Positions 43,530 through 53,541 of a DNA stretch of 64,000 bases are shown in pieces; the stretch's first letter is position 1; each line of letters begins with the position of its first letter. The position numbers were made by a program, and so were the translations under genes. The stretch covers positions 24,962 to 88,961 of the forward strand of contig NZ_LLZN01000058.1 in the NCBI RefSeq assembly GCF_001509795.1. Direction: 5' to 3'. The notes beneath the pieces are model-generated. The model was not told the DNA's origin and made no database searches. It saw only the letters and a program-made list of their open reading frames with translations. Source of the stretch: Streptomyces sp. NRRL WC-3605 (GTDB lineage: Bacteria; Actinomycetota; Actinomycetes; Streptomycetales; Streptomycetaceae).

Positions 43530-44408
43530 TCACAACAGGCCGACGGCCGTGTCCACCGCCGTCTCCACAGTGCCCTCGGCCGGGTAGAGGAGCGAGCGGC
43601 CGACGACCATGCCCTGGACGGTCGGCAGCCGGAGCGCCTTGCGCCAGCGCTCGTACGCCCCTTCCTGGTCGCCGCCCACCTCGCCGCCCAGCAGCACCAC
43701 GGGCAGCGTGGAGGTCTCCAGGACCTGGGCCATGTGGTCGGGGTCGTCGGTGACCGGCAGCTTCAGCCAGGTGTAGGCGGAGGTGCCGCCCAGGCCCGAG
43801 GCGATGGCGATCGAGCGGGTGACGGCCTCGGCGGACAGGTCGTTGCGCACCCTGCCGTCGACGCGCCGGGAGACGAAGGGCTCGACGAACAGCGGCAGCC
43901 GGCGCGCGGCCATGGCGTCGACGGCGCGGGCCGAGGACTCCAGGGTGGCCAGGGAGCCGGGGTCGGACAGGTCGATGCGGACCAGCAGCTTGCCCGCGTC
44001 GAACCGCATGCGCTCGATGTCCTCGGCGCGGTGCCCGGTGAAGCGGTCGTCCATCTCGAAGGAGGCGCCGGCCAGGCCGCCCCGGTTCATGGAGCCCATG
44101 ACGACCTTGCCGTCGAGGACGCCGAGGAGCAGCAGGTCCTCCAGGACGTCCGCGGTGGCCAGGACCCCGTCGACGCCGGGCCGGGACAGCGCGATGCAGA
44201 GGCGTTCCAGCAGCTCGGCCCGGTTGGCCATGGCGAGGCGCCGGTCGCCCACGCCGAGGGCGCCGCGGGCCGGGTGGTCGGCGGCCACGATCATCAGGCG
44301 CCCGCTCTCGCCGATCAGCGGGCGGCGCACCCGCCGGGCGGCGGCCTCCGCGATCGCCTCGGGGTGCCGGGCTCTGACCGCGGTGAGGTCGGGGATGGAG
44401 AGACTCAA
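43530..44408 (-). CDS. Cgl0159-family (beta/alpha)8 aldolase-like protein
   Basis: 292 residues, TIM barrel related to class I DeoC/fructose-bisphosphate aldolases. MIVAADHPARGALGVG at the N-terminus, VMGSMNRGGLAGASFEMDDRFTGH, then KLLVRIDLSDPGS and WLKLPVTDD, which is a reasonable place for a Schiff-base lysine. Cgl0159-like genes sit in actinobacterial iol clusters, where they probably cleave 2-deoxy-5-keto-gluconate-6-phosphate in place of IolJ. The start codon is TTG at 44408, with CGGAG six bases before it. Confidence 0.85.
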   Translation of the reverse strand: MSLSIPDLTAVRARHPEAIAEAAARRVRRPLIGESGRLMIVAADHPARGALGVGDRRLAMANRAELLERLCIALSRPGVDGVLATADVLEDLLLLGVLDGKVVMGSMNRGGLAGASFEMDDRFTGHRAEDIERMRFDAGKLLVRIDLSDPGSLATLESSARAVDAMAARRLPLFVEPFVSRRVDGRVRNDLSAEAVTRSIAIASGLGGTSAYTWLKLPVTDDPDHMAQVLETSTLPVVLLGGEVGGDQEGAYERWRKALRLPTVQGMVVGRSLLYPAEGTVETAVDTAVGLL

Positions 44409-44442
44409 CGAAAGCTCCGTTCAGGGGTGGCTCGGCGGGCGT

Positions 44443-45402
44443 TCACGACGCCCGGGCGAGGAGGTCCGCGACCTCGGACCCGGTGGGCATGGCGGAGGAG
44501 CAGGCGAGGCGGGAGGCGACGAGCGCCCCCGCGGCGTTGGCGTGCCGCATGACCGTCTCCAGGTCCCAGCCGGACAGCAGCCCGTGGACCAGGGAGCCGC
44601 CGAACGCGTCGCCCGCCCCCAGCCCGTTGGCCACCTCGACCGGCACCGGCGGCACCTCGGCCCACGTGCCGTCGCGGTGGACCGCCAGCACGCCCCTGGG
44701 GCCCTGCTTGACGACCGCCAGCTCCACCCCGGCCGCGAGCAGGGCCTCCGCGCACGCCCGCGGCTCGCGGACCCCGGTGGCGACCTCGCACTCGTCGAGG
44801 TTGCCGACGGCGACCGTGGCGTGCCGCATGGCCTCGGCGTAGTACGGGCGTGCCTGGTCGGGGTCGCGCCAGAACATGGGGCGCCAGTCGAGGTCGAAGA
44901 CGGTGACACCGGCCTTGGCGCGGTGGGCGAGGGCCGCGAGCGTCGCCGTACGGCTGGGGTCCTCGCTCAGGCCGGTGCCGGTGATCCAGAAGACGCGGGC
45001 CGCGCGGATCGCGTCGAGGTCCAGCTCGTCGGCGCGGATCTCCAGGTCCGGCGCCTTGGGCTGCCGGTAGAAGTACAGCGGGAAGTCGTCGGGCGGGAAG
45101 ATCTCGCAGAACGTCACGGGGGTCGGACGGGCGGCCACCGGGGTCACCCAGCGGTCGTCCACGCCGAAGTCCTTCAGCGCCTCGTGCAGGTACGCGCCGA
45201 ACGGGTCGGCGCCGGTGCGCGTGATCACGGCGGTGTCGCGGCCGAGCCGGGCGGCCGCCACGGCGACGTTGGCGGCCGAGCCCCCGAGGAACTTGCCGAA
45301 CGTCTCCACCCGCTCCAGAGGGAGGCCGGACTGCAGGGGGTAGAGGTCGACTCCTATTCTTCCCATCGTGATCAAGTCGAAGGGCTTGGCTGTCTCGGCC
45401 AT
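44443..45402 (-). CDS. iolC: 5-dehydro-2-deoxygluconokinase
   Basis: 319 residues, PfkB-family kinase that phosphorylates 2-deoxy-5-keto-gluconate. The N-terminal PfkB signature is GKFLGGSAANVAVAAARLG; the second is DAFGGSLVHGLL preceded by NGLGAGD (anion hole and catalytic Asp). DLITMGRIGVDLYPLQSG is typical of IolC. AGGAG lies eight bases before the ATG. It is the first gene of the minus-strand iol operon, about 53 bases after the predicted transcription start. Confidence 0.94.
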   Translation of the reverse strand: MAETAKPFDLITMGRIGVDLYPLQSGLPLERVETFGKFLGGSAANVAVAAARLGRDTAVITRTGADPFGAYLHEALKDFGVDDRWVTPVAARPTPVTFCEIFPPDDFPLYFYRQPKAPDLEIRADELDLDAIRAARVFWITGTGLSEDPSRTATLAALAHRAKAGVTVFDLDWRPMFWRDPDQARPYYAEAMRHATVAVGNLDECEVATGVREPRACAEALLAAGVELAVVKQGPRGVLAVHRDGTWAEVPPVPVEVANGLGAGDAFGGSLVHGLLSGWDLETVMRHANAAGALVASRLACSSAMPTGSEVADLLARAS

Positions 45403-45461
45403 GCGTGACGCTCCTAGAGCTGGACAGGGGGTGCGGGTCCCGAGGGGCCTGCCGCCTCCCA

Positions 45462-45491
45462 GGTGTAGGACGCGGAGACCGACGCTGTCAA
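45462..45491 (-). promoter_or_regulatory. promoter of the iolC operon
   Basis: On the minus strand TTGACA (45491-45486), 18-bp spacer, TACACC (45467-45462). The -35 lies inside the left arm of the inverted repeat. Confidence 0.65.
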
Positions 45492-45552
45492 TACTTTGTA
45501 CTTACATTCGGACCTGAGCGTGAAATGATGTCTTAACAAAGTATTGACAGCG
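45483..45552. promoter_or_regulatory. 17-bp inverted repeat, divergent iol operator
   Basis: Perfect arms: CGCTGTCAATACTTTGT at 45483-45499 and its reverse complement at 45536-45552, separated by 36 bp of A/T-rich DNA. The arm starts are 53 bp apart, close to five helical turns, so two repressor dimers would sit on the same face. Each arm contains the TTGACA of one of the two divergent promoters, which would let one repressor shut both iol operons. The GntR gene at 39757 is the likely binder. Confidence 0.75.
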
Positions 45553-45572
45553 GGCGCATCTAGGGATTTGAT
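45544..45572 (+). promoter_or_regulatory. promoter of the inositol ABC transporter operon
   Basis: TTGACA (45544-45549), 17-bp spacer, TTTGAT (45567-45572). Leaves an untranslated leader of about 120 nt before the first gene, in which no riboswitch-like structure was recognised. Confidence 0.6.
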
Positions 45573-45699
45573 CCCGTCCCAGCGCAACCGTCGTGTTCCA
45601 CGGCACACTGCCCGGCCCAGGGAAGGCCCGGACCGTGTATCCCGGTGATCACCCTTTCCCCCCGTCGCACACCCCGTCGCACAGTGAGGTGCTGGAAAG

Positions 45700-46716
45700 A
45701 TGGACCGCTCTTACCCCCGCTCGCGCAAGCTGGCCTCCGTCGTGGCCGTGGCCGCCGCGGCCGCGCTCACCCTCGCAGGCTGCTCCAGCAGCTCCGGCGG
45801 CAAGGAGTCCGAGGAGGGCGGGGCGAACGCCTCTGCGGGCAAGGCCGACACGCCCCGGATGACGGTCGCCCTGGTGACGCACCAGTCGCCCGGCGACACC
45901 TTCTGGGACATCGTCCGCAAGGGCGCCGAGGCGGCCGCCGCCAAGGACAACATCAAGCTGATCTACTCCGCCGACCCCAACGCCGGCAGCCAGGCCAACC
46001 TGGTGCAGAACGCGATCGACCAGAAGGTCGACGGCATCGCGATCACCCTGGCCAAGCCGGACGCCCTCAAGGACGTCGTGAGCAAGGCCAAGGCGCAGAA
46101 CATCCCCGTCGTCGGCCTGAACTCCGGCGTCAGCGAGTGGCAGAAGCTCGGCCTGACGGAGTTCTTCGGGCAGGACGAGACGGTGGCCGGCGAGGCCCTC
46201 GGCAAGCGGCTGAACGAGTCCGGCGCCAAGAAGGCCGTCTGTGTCATCCAGGAACAGGGCAACATCGGCCTCACCCAGCGCTGCGACGGTGTGAAGAAGA
46301 CGTTCGAGGGCGACCTGGAGACCCTGAACGTCAATGGCACGGACATGCCGAGCGTGAAGTCCACGATCACCGCCAAACTGAAGACGGACAGCGACATCGA
46401 CTACGTCGTCGCCCTCGGTGCCCCGTTCGCGCTGACGTCGGTGCAGTCGGTGTCCGAGGCCGGCAGCAAGGCGAAGGTCGCGACCTTCGACCTCAACAAG
46501 GACCTGACCAAGTCGATCAGCAAGGGCGACATCGAGTTCGCGGTCGACCAGCAGCCCTACCTCCAGGGCTACCTGGCGATCGACTCCCTGTGGCTGTACA
46601 AGAACAACGGCAACTACATGGGCGGCGGCGAGGCCCCGGTGCTGACCGGCCCGGCGTTCGTCGACAAGTCGAACGTCGAGACCATCGACAAGTTCGCCGC
46701 GAAGGGCACCCGGTGA
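45700..46716 (+). CDS. sugar ABC transporter substrate-binding lipoprotein, probable inositol binder
   Basis: 338 residues. Signal sequence with lipobox LTLAGC, then a Ser/Gly/Glu-rich linker and a periplasmic-binding-protein fold of the RbsB type: TVALVTHQSPGDTFWDIVRKGAE, NAIDQKVDGIAITLAKPDAL, VCVIQEQGNIGLTQRCDGV, FAVDQQPYLQGYLAI. It leads the plus-strand iol operon, and the permease ATG overlaps its TGA. The substrate (myo-inositol) is inferred from the surrounding genes and shared operator. Confidence 0.9.
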   Translation: MDRSYPRSRKLASVVAVAAAAALTLAGCSSSSGGKESEEGGANASAGKADTPRMTVALVTHQSPGDTFWDIVRKGAEAAAAKDNIKLIYSADPNAGSQANLVQNAIDQKVDGIAITLAKPDALKDVVSKAKAQNIPVVGLNSGVSEWQKLGLTEFFGQDETVAGEALGKRLNESGAKKAVCVIQEQGNIGLTQRCDGVKKTFEGDLETLNVNGTDMPSVKSTITAKLKTDSDIDYVVALGAPFALTSVQSVSEAGSKAKVATFDLNKDLTKSISKGDIEFAVDQQPYLQGYLAIDSLWLYKNNGNYMGGGEAPVLTGPAFVDKSNVETIDKFAAKGTR

Positions 46717-47795
46717 TGAGTATGACCCGACAGGCTGAGCCGGCGGTGACCACACCGCCGGCCCCCGGCCCGGGCAAGGAGACCGACGGGCGGACCGCCC
46801 GCCGCCCGCTGGCGCTGCGGCTGCTGGCCCGGCCCGAGGTGGGCGTCTTCCTCGGCGCCGTCGCGGTGCTGGTCTTCTTCCTCGTCACGGCGCCGGCCGT
46901 GCGCGACGGCAGCTCGATGGCGAACATCCTGTACCAGTCGTCGACCATCGGGATCATGGCGCTGCCCGTGGCCCTGCTGATGATCGGCGGCGAGTTCGAC
47001 CTCTCGGCCGGCGTCGCCGTGATCACCTCCGCCCTGACCGCGAGCATGGTCAGCTACCAGCTGACGATGAACGTCTGGGTCGGCGTGATCGTCGCCCTTG
47101 TCGTCTCGCTCGGGGTCGGCCTGTTCAACGGCTGGATGCTGGTCAAGACCGGGCTGCCGAGCTTCCTGGTCACCCTGGGCACCTTCCTGATCCTCCAGGG
47201 CGTCAACCTCGCGGTGACCAAGCTGGTCACCGGGAACGTCGCCACGGACGACATCAGCGACATGGACGGCTTCGACCAGGCCAAGGCGCTCTTCGCGTCG
47301 TCCTTCGAGGTCGGCGGCGTCAACGTGAAGATCACCGTCATCTGGTGGCTCGTCTTCGCGGCCCTCGCCACCTGGGTGCTGCTGCGCACCAGGTACGGCA
47401 ACTGGATCTTCGCCGTCGGCGGCAACAAGGACAGCGCGCGAGCCGTCGGCGTCCCCGTGACCTTCACCAAGATCTCGCTGTTCATGCTGGTCGGGTTCGG
47501 CGCCTGGTTCGTCGGCATGCACCAGCTGTTCTCGTTCAACACCGTGCAGTCCGGCGAGGGCGTCGGCCAGGAGCTCATCTACATCGCGGCGGCGGTCATC
47601 GGCGGCTGTCTGCTCACCGGCGGAGCCGGCTCGGCTATCGGCCCGGTCTTCGGCGCCTTCATGTTCGGCATGGTCCAGCAGGGCATCGTCTACGCCGGCT
47701 GGAACCCCGACTGGTTCAAGGCGTTCCTCGGCGTGATGCTCCTCGGTGCCGTCCTCATCAACCAGTGGGTCCAGCGCACGGCGACCAGGAGGTGA
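46716..47795 (+). CDS. sugar ABC transporter permease (RbsC/XylH type)
   Basis: 359 residues, about ten membrane helices after a Pro/Thr-rich cytoplasmic N-terminus. Family segments: [46 protein letters not shown], and the EAA-like coupling loop [16 protein letters not shown] that contacts the ATPase. ATG at 46716 overlaps the upstream stop by one base (TGATG). Works with the flanking binding protein and ATPase. Confidence 0.92.
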   Translation: MSMTRQAEPAVTTPPAPGPGKETDGRTARRPLALRLLARPEVGVFLGAVAVLVFFLVTAPAVRDGSSMANILYQSSTIGIMALPVALLMIGGEFDLSAGVAVITSALTASMVSYQLTMNVWVGVIVALVVSLGVGLFNGWMLVKTGLPSFLVTLGTFLILQGVNLAVTKLVTGNVATDDISDMDGFDQAKALFASSFEVGGVNVKITVIWWLVFAALATWVLLRTRYGNWIFAVGGNKDSARAVGVPVTFTKISLFMLVGFGAWFVGMHQLFSFNTVQSGEGVGQELIYIAAAVIGGCLLTGGAGSAIGPVFGAFMFGMVQQGIVYAGWNPDWFKAFLGVMLLGAVLINQWVQRTATRR

Positions 47796-47800
47796 CCGAC

Positions 47801-48724
47801 ATGACCACCGAAGGAAACGGCACCCAGGGTGCCGAGGTGAAGGACCGGACCCCGGAAGACCGGACCCCCGAGAGGGACGCCCCGCTCGTCGAACTGCGCG
47901 GCGCGGGCAAGTCCTACGGCAACATCCGCGCCCTGCACGGCGTCGACCTGAAGGTCTTCCCCAGCCAGGTCACCTGCGTCCTGGGCGACAACGGCGCCGG
48001 CAAGTCCACCCTCATCAAGATCATCTCGGGGCTGCACCAGCACACCGAGGGCGAGTTCCTCGTCGACGGCACACCCGTACGCTTCTCCACCCCCCGCGAG
48101 GCCCTCGACAAGGGCATCGCCACCGTCTACCAGGACCTCGCCGTCGTCCCGCTGATGCCGGTCTGGCGCAACTTCTTCCTCGGCTCCGAGATGACCAAGG
48201 GCCCCTGGCCCCTGCGCCGCCTCGACATCCAGCGGATGAAGAAGACCGCCGACGAGGAACTGCGGAACATGGGCATCGTCCTGGACGACCTGGAGCAGCC
48301 CATCGGCACGCTCTCCGGCGGCCAGCGCCAGTGTGTGGCCATCGCCCGCGCCGTCTACTTCGGCGCCCGCGTCCTCATCCTGGACGAGCCCACCGCCGCC
48401 CTCGGCGTCAAGCAGTCCGGCGTCGTCCTGAAGTACATCGCCGCCGCCCGCGACCGCGGCCTCGGCGTCATCTTCATCACCCACAACCCGCACCACGCCT
48501 ACATGGTCGGCGACCACTTCAGCGTCCTGCGCCTGGGCACCATGGAGCTCAACGCCTCCCGCGACGAGGTCAGCCTCGAGGAGCTCACGAACCACATGGC
48601 CGGCGGCACCGAACTCGCCGCGCTCAAGCACGAGCTGTCGCAGGTCCGCGGCGTCGACGTGGAGGAGCTCCCGGAAGCCGACGCGCTCACCGCACCCGTG
48701 GCCTCCTCGGAAGGGAAGTCCTGA
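47801..48724 (+). CDS. sugar ABC transporter ATP-binding protein (single nucleotide-binding domain)
   Basis: 307 residues. Walker [10 protein letters not shown], signature LSGGQRQ, Walker [11 protein letters not shown] and switch histidine ITHNPHH are all intact. Ribose/xylose-type ATPases usually have two fused domains of about 500 residues; this one has a single domain, as in the FrcA fructose system, so the working transporter should contain a homodimer. AGGAGG lies eight bases before the ATG. The C-terminal tail ([19 protein letters not shown]) looks unstructured. Confidence 0.92.
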   Translation: MTTEGNGTQGAEVKDRTPEDRTPERDAPLVELRGAGKSYGNIRALHGVDLKVFPSQVTCVLGDNGAGKSTLIKIISGLHQHTEGEFLVDGTPVRFSTPREALDKGIATVYQDLAVVPLMPVWRNFFLGSEMTKGPWPLRRLDIQRMKKTADEELRNMGIVLDDLEQPIGTLSGGQRQCVAIARAVYFGARVLILDEPTAALGVKQSGVVLKYIAAARDRGLGVIFITHNPHHAYMVGDHFSVLRLGTMELNASRDEVSLEELTNHMAGGTELAALKHELSQVRGVDVEELPEADALTAPVASSEGKS

Positions 48725-48725
48725 C

Positions 48726-49628
48726 ATGCCCGCAGCTCTGGACCGCATCCGGGTGGGCTCGGCCCCCGACTCCTGGGGCGTCTGGTTCCCCGACGACCCG
48801 GCCCAGGTGCCCTGGGACCGTTTCCTCGACGAGGTCGCCGAGGCCGGCTACGACTGGATCGAGCTGGGACCGTACGGCTACCTGCCCACCGACCCGGCCC
48901 GGCTGACCGACGAGATCACCCGGCGCGGCCTCAAGGTCTCCGCGGGCACGATCTTCACCGGCCTGCACCGGGGTCCCGCCGTCTGGGACTCCACCTGGGA
49001 GCACGTCAGCGAGGTCGCCTCGCTCACCCAGGCCATGGGCGCGAAGCACCTCGTCGTCATCCCGTCCTTCTGGCGCGACGACAAGACCGCCGAGATCCTG
49101 GAGCCCTCCGAGCTCACCGCCGAGCAGTGGGGACACCTCACCCAGGGCATGGAGCGGCTCGGCCGCGAGGTGCGCGAGCGGTTCGGCCTGGACATCGTCG
49201 TCCACCCGCACGCCGACACCCACATCGACACCGAGGCCCACGTCGAGCGCTTCCTCGACTCGACCGACTCCGGCCTCGTCAACCTCTGCCTCGACACCGG
49301 GCACTACGCCTACTGCGGCGGCGACAGCGTCAAGCTGATCGAGACCTACGGCGAGCGCATCGGCTATCTGCACCTCAAGCAGGTCGACCCGGAGATCCTC
49401 GCGGACGTCGTGAAGAACGAGATCCCGTTCGGCCCTGCCGTGGCCCGCGGCGTCATGTGCGAGCCCCCGGCCGGCGTGCCGGAACTCGGCCCGGTCCTGG
49501 AGGCCGCGCAGAAGCTGGACGTCGACCTGTTCGCGATCGTCGAGCAGGACATGTACCCCTGCGAGCCGGACAAGCCCCTGCCCATCGCGGTCCGCACCCG
49601 CAGGTTCCTCAGGTCCTGCGGCGCCTGA
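48726..49628 (+). CDS. TIM-barrel sugar isomerase/epimerase (IolE/IolH-like)
   Basis: 300 residues. AP-endonuclease-2 barrel: [17 protein letters not shown] at the N-terminus, [35 protein letters not shown] and [14 protein letters not shown] (metal-binding His/Asp/Glu). ATG directly follows the ATPase stop. Inositol clusters of actinobacteria and rhizobia carry this family; it could be the 2-keto-myo-inositol dehydratase, which is otherwise missing here, or an inosose isomerase. Confidence 0.85.
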   Translation: MPAALDRIRVGSAPDSWGVWFPDDPAQVPWDRFLDEVAEAGYDWIELGPYGYLPTDPARLTDEITRRGLKVSAGTIFTGLHRGPAVWDSTWEHVSEVASLTQAMGAKHLVVIPSFWRDDKTAEILEPSELTAEQWGHLTQGMERLGREVRERFGLDIVVHPHADTHIDTEAHVERFLDSTDSGLVNLCLDTGHYAYCGGDSVKLIETYGERIGYLHLKQVDPEILADVVKNEIPFGPAVARGVMCEPPAGVPELGPVLEAAQKLDVDLFAIVEQDMYPCEPDKPLPIAVRTRRFLRSCGA

Positions 49629-49653
49629 CGCCCTCGAGAGGACGCCGATCGCC

Positions 49654-50676
49654 ATGCCCCACCGTCCGGACGATCTGGGCGTCGCCGTCATCGGCACCGG
49701 CAGGATGGGCGCCGACCATGTGCGCCGCGTCCAGGAGACCGTCAGCGGGGCCCGGGTGACCGCCGTGGTGGACGTCGACCGGGGACGCGCCGAGGCCGTC
49801 GCGTCCCGGGCCGGCGGCTGCGCCGTGCACACCGACCCGGCCGCCGCGATGGCCTCGCCCGACGTCGACGCGGTGATCGTCGCCTCACCCGGCCCCGCCC
49901 ACGAGGCGGCGCTCATGGCGGCGTTCGAGCGGGGCCTGCCCGTGCTCTGCGAGAAGCCGCTCACCCCGGACCCGGCCGCCGCGCTGCGGGTGGTCGAGGC
50001 CGAGTGCGCCCTCGGGCGGCGCCGCGTCCAGGTCGGCTTCATGCGGCGCTACGACCGCGAGTACCGGGAGCTGAAGGCCCTGCTGGACACGAGCCGGCTG
50101 GGCCGCCCGCTGCTGCTGCACAACCGGCACCGCAACGTGGCGAGCCCGCCCGGCTGGACGTCCGAGATGCTCGTCGAGGACTCCGTGGCACACGAGATGG
50201 ACGTGACCCGCTGGCTCCTCGGCCACGAGATCACGTCCGTCACCGTGCTCACCCCGGCACCGTCCGGCGACGCACCGCATGGCCTGCGCGACCCCCAGTT
50301 CGTCGTCTTCGAGACCGACGGCGGAGCCGTCGTCGACGTCGAGATCTTCGTCAACTGCGGCTTCGGCTACCAGGTCCAGGCCGAGGTCGTCTGCGAACGC
50401 GGTACCGCCCGCGTCGGCGACGCCCACGCCCTGGTCGCCCAGACCGCCGGCCGCTGGGGCGGCACCATCGCCCAGGACTACCTGGAACGCTTCGCCGACG
50501 CCTACGACCACGAGGTCCAGGCATGGGTCGACGCCACCCGCCGCGACGAGGTCACCGGCCCGAGCGCCTGGGACGGTTACGCGGTGGCCGCCGTGTCCGC
50601 GGCGGGCGTCCGGGCCCTGGCGAAGGGAGGCCGGGTACCGGTGGAACTGGCGGAGAGGCCGGCGCTGTACGCCTAG
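49654..50676 (+). CDS. Gfo/Idh/MocA dehydrogenase (inositol 2-dehydrogenase-like)
   Basis: 340 residues. N-terminal Rossmann fold [18 protein letters not shown], then [17 protein letters not shown] and CEKPLTPDP with the catalytic Lys; the C-terminal domain has [16 protein letters not shown] and [15 protein letters not shown] (catalytic Asp/His). Last gene of the plus-strand iol operon, so it probably oxidises myo-inositol or an isomer. Its TAG overlaps the TAG of the convergent next gene within one CTAG. Confidence 0.9.
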   Translation: MPHRPDDLGVAVIGTGRMGADHVRRVQETVSGARVTAVVDVDRGRAEAVASRAGGCAVHTDPAAAMASPDVDAVIVASPGPAHEAALMAAFERGLPVLCEKPLTPDPAAALRVVEAECALGRRRVQVGFMRRYDREYRELKALLDTSRLGRPLLLHNRHRNVASPPGWTSEMLVEDSVAHEMDVTRWLLGHEITSVTVLTPAPSGDAPHGLRDPQFVVFETDGGAVVDVEIFVNCGFGYQVQAEVVCERGTARVGDAHALVAQTAGRWGGTIAQDYLERFADAYDHEVQAWVDATRRDEVTGPSAWDGYAVAAVSAAGVRALAKGGRVPVELAERPALYA

Positions 50677-51692
50677 CCGAGCCTCGTCCGGGGCCGGGGC
50701 GGCAGGCCCGCCGCTCGGTAGCAGGCGTCGATCAGGGTCATCGTCTCCACCGCGTCGTCCGCGTCCAGGGGCAGCGGGGCCGCGTGCCTCAGGTGTGCGG
50801 CCAGCGCGTCCAGTTGGTACGTGTACGACGAGCGTGTGCCGAGGTGTTCCGTGCGCTCGCCGGCGGGGGTGCGGACCACGACCCGGTCGTCCTGGTGCGG
50901 GAGCACGAAGTTCGGGGCGAACGCCTGGCCCCGGGAACCGACGATCCGGCAGCTCATCTCCAGCGTCCCGTACGCCATGTGGCAGCGGGCCGAGGCACGT
51001 GCCCCGCCGGGGAACTCCAGCTCCGCGTCCAGCCATTCGTCGACGCCGGGCGCCCCGGCGCGCTCGCCGGCCCGCGCCGACAGCATGCGGGGCGCGCCGC
51101 CCGCCCAGGGGGCGAGCATCCGCACCGCGTGCAGGCCGTAGCAGCCGAGGTCCATCAGGGCGCCGCCCGCGAGCGGCAGCGACCAGCGGGGGTCGGTGTC
51201 GTCCGGGGCCGGGATCGCGACCAGGGTCTCCACCCGGCGCGGCGTGCCGAGTTCGCCGGAGGCGAGCAGCTCGTGCAGGCGACGGGTGACCGGGTGGAAC
51301 AGGTAGTGGAACGCCTCCATGAAGACCGTTCCGGAGGCCGCCGCGGCCCGGCGTACCTCGGCCGCCTCCTCCGCGTTGCTCGCCGACGGCTTCTCCGTAA
51401 GGACGTGTTTGCCGGCCGCGAGCGCGGCCAGGTTCCACGGGCCGTGCAGGCCGTTGGCGAGCGGGTTGTAGACGACCTCGACGTCCGGGTCGGCCAGCAG
51501 ACCGGCGTACGAGTCCGCCACCCGCTCGACACCGTGGGCGGTGGCGAACGCCTCGGCGCGGGACCGGTCCCGGGCGGCCACCGCCACGAGGCGGTGGCCG
51601 CCCGCGCGGGCCGGACCCACGAGGGCGCGCTCGGTGATGCGTGCCGCGCCGAGCACGCCGATGCGCAGCGGTCCGGTTCCGGGCCCGGTCAC
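50673..51692 (-). CDS. Gfo/Idh/MocA-family oxidoreductase
   Basis: 339 residues. Rossmann start [53 protein letters not shown] (EKP catalytic Lys motif) and a C-terminal domain with [18 protein letters not shown]. This pattern is closer to glucose-fructose oxidoreductase/dimeric dihydrodiol dehydrogenase types than to IolG. The GTG at 51692 overlaps the iolG-like TGA by four bases (GTGA). Last gene of a four-gene minus operon. Confidence 0.87.
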   Translation of the reverse strand: MTGPGTGPLRIGVLGAARITERALVGPARAGGHRLVAVAARDRSRAEAFATAHGVERVADSYAGLLADPDVEVVYNPLANGLHGPWNLAALAAGKHVLTEKPSASNAEEAAEVRRAAAASGTVFMEAFHYLFHPVTRRLHELLASGELGTPRRVETLVAIPAPDDTDPRWSLPLAGGALMDLGCYGLHAVRMLAPWAGGAPRMLSARAGERAGAPGVDEWLDAELEFPGGARASARCHMAYGTLEMSCRIVGSRGQAFAPNFVLPHQDDRVVVRTPAGERTEHLGTRSSYTYQLDALAAHLRHAAPLPLDADDAVETMTLIDACYRAAGLPPRPRTRLG

Positions 51693-52693
51693 GACTGCCG
51701 CACCTCCTCGATCGTCACCGGGCGGTGCTCGCGCAGCGACAGCGTGCACGCGTCGGCGATCCAGCCGGCCTCCAGGGCGTCCTCGACCGTGCAGGGGGAC
51801 GGCCGGGAGCCGGCCACGACCTCGGTGAACGCGGTGAGTTCGGCGCGGTAGGCGTCGGTGAAGCGGTCCATGAAGAAGTCGTGCGGGGTGCCGGCGGGGA
51901 ACGTCACGCCGGGCTCCACCGAGCGCAGCGGCAGCTTGTCCTCCAGGCCGACCGCGATGGAATCCGCGAAGCCGTGGATCTCCATGCGGACGTCGTAACC
52001 GCGCGCGTTGTGCCGCGAGTTGGAGACGACGGCGATGGTGCCGTCGTCCAGGGTGAGGATCGCGCCGGTGGTGTCGGCGTCGCCCGCGTCCGCGATGTAG
52101 TCGGCGCCCTTGTTGCCGCCGACCGCGTACACCTCCCCGACCTCGCGGCCGGTCACCCAGCGGATGATGTCGAAGTCGTGCACGGAGCAGTCGCGGAAGA
52201 TGCCGCCGGAGGCGGCGATGTACGCGGCCGGCGGCGGCGCCGGGTCCAGCGTGGTCGACCGCACGGTGTGCAGCTCGCCCAGCTCACCGGCCCGCACGGC
52301 GGCCCGGGCGGCGACGAACCCGGCGTCGAAGCGCCGGTTGTAGCCGATCTGGATGGGCACGTCCTTGTCCTGGACGGCCTTGAGGACCTGGACGCCCTCG
52401 CTCATGGTGCGGGCGACGGGCTTCTCGCAGAAGACGGGGATGCCCGCCTCGACGCCGGCCAGGATCAGCGCGGGGTGGGCGTCGGTCGCGGCGGCGACGA
52501 CGATGCCGTCCACGCCCGCCGACAGCAGGGCCTGCGGCGAGTCCACGACCTCGGCACCGAAGCGTTCCGCGGCGGCCTTGGCCGCGTCCGCGAACGGGTC
52601 GGTGACGACGAGGGAGTCCACCACGTCGAGACCGGCGAGGGTCTCGGCGTGGAAGGCGCCGATACGGCCGAGGCCGAGGATTCCGATACGCAT
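51689..52693 (-). CDS. iolG: inositol 2-dehydrogenase
   Basis: 334 residues, NAD-dependent oxidation of myo-inositol to 2-keto-myo-inositol. MRIGILGLGRIGAFHAETLAG (Rossmann loop), VFCEKPVARTMSE with the catalytic Lys, IQIGYNRRFDAGF, and RDCSVHDFDIIRWVTGREV with the Asp/His of the active site are all as in IolG. AAGGAAG precedes the ATG. It lies in the operon facing the main iol cluster, so substrate range might extend to scyllo-inositol or methylated inositols. Confidence 0.9.
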   Translation of the reverse strand: MRIGILGLGRIGAFHAETLAGLDVVDSLVVTDPFADAAKAAAERFGAEVVDSPQALLSAGVDGIVVAAATDAHPALILAGVEAGIPVFCEKPVARTMSEGVQVLKAVQDKDVPIQIGYNRRFDAGFVAARAAVRAGELGELHTVRSTTLDPAPPPAAYIAASGGIFRDCSVHDFDIIRWVTGREVGEVYAVGGNKGADYIADAGDADTTGAILTLDDGTIAVVSNSRHNARGYDVRMEIHGFADSIAVGLEDKLPLRSVEPGVTFPAGTPHDFFMDRFTDAYRAELTAFTEVVAGSRPSPCTVEDALEAGWIADACTLSLREHRPVTIEEVRQS

Positions 52694-52743
52694 GCTTCAA
52701 CTTCCTTGTCGAGCGGGGGAGTACGGGTGGGCGAGGGGTGCCG

Positions 52744-53520
52744 CTAGTCGAGGCCCCCGAGGACGTTCTGGTCCCAGTCGATCACCGACCCGGTGACGAC
52801 CCCGGACCGGTCCGACAGCAGGAACACCACGAAGTCGGCGATCTCGTCGGGCTGTCCGAGCTTGCCCATGGGGAGCTTCGCGGCGGCCCGCTCCCGCCAG
52901 TCGTCCGACGCGGCGTGGAACGTCTTCTGGGTGACGTCCTCGCCCTCGGTGGCCGTCCAGCCGATGTTCAGGCCGTTGATCCGGACGCGGTCCCAGCGAT
53001 GCGCGTGCGCGGCGTTGCGGGTGAGGCCCACCAGACCGGCCTTGGCCGCCACGTACGGCGCCAGGAAGGGCTGCCCGCCGTGCGCGGAGGACGTGATGAT
53101 GTTGACGATCGTGCCGGGCGCCCCGCGCGTCACCATGTCGGCCACGGCGGCCTGCATGGCGAAGAACGGCGCCTTCAGGTTGATCGCGATGTGCTGGTCG
53201 AACAGCTCGGGCGTGGTGTCCAGGAGCGTGCCCCGGGACGTCAGCCCCGCCGAGTTGACCAGGCAGTCGATCCGCCCGTACGCGGCCACGACCTCGGCGA
53301 CCGAGGACCTGGCCCGCTCGGCGTCCGCGAGGTCGGCGCGTACGAACATCGCCGTGCCCCCGGCGGCCGTCAGCTCGGCCACCAGGGCCTCGCCGGGCTC
53401 GGCGCGGCGCCCGGTGACGGCCACGGCCGCCCCCTCGCGCACGGCGGCCCGGGCGACTGCGGCCCCGACCCCCTGACTGCCGCCGTTGACGAGGACGACC
53501 TTGTCGTCGAGAAGTCCCAT
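52744..53520 (-). CDS. short-chain dehydrogenase/reductase
   Basis: 258 residues, classical SDR. Coenzyme motif GGSQGVG near residues 13-19, NSAGL, catalytic Ser in IITSSAHGG, and YVAAK as the Tyr-Lys pair; the C-terminus ends VVTGSVIDWDQNVLGGLD. It lies between the dioxygenase (21-bp gap) and iolG-like (50-bp gap) genes and is therefore likely to work on a hydroxylated or demethylated cyclitol or sugar. The exact substrate is unknown. Confidence 0.88.
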   Translation of the reverse strand: MGLLDDKVVLVNGGSQGVGAAVARAAVREGAAVAVTGRRAEPGEALVAELTAAGGTAMFVRADLADAERARSSVAEVVAAYGRIDCLVNSAGLTSRGTLLDTTPELFDQHIAINLKAPFFAMQAAVADMVTRGAPGTIVNIITSSAHGGQPFLAPYVAAKAGLVGLTRNAAHAHRWDRVRINGLNIGWTATEGEDVTQKTFHAASDDWRERAAAKLPMGKLGQPDEIADFVVFLLSDRSGVVTGSVIDWDQNVLGGLD

Positions 53521-53541
53521 GCCTGTTCCGCGTCCTTTCGG

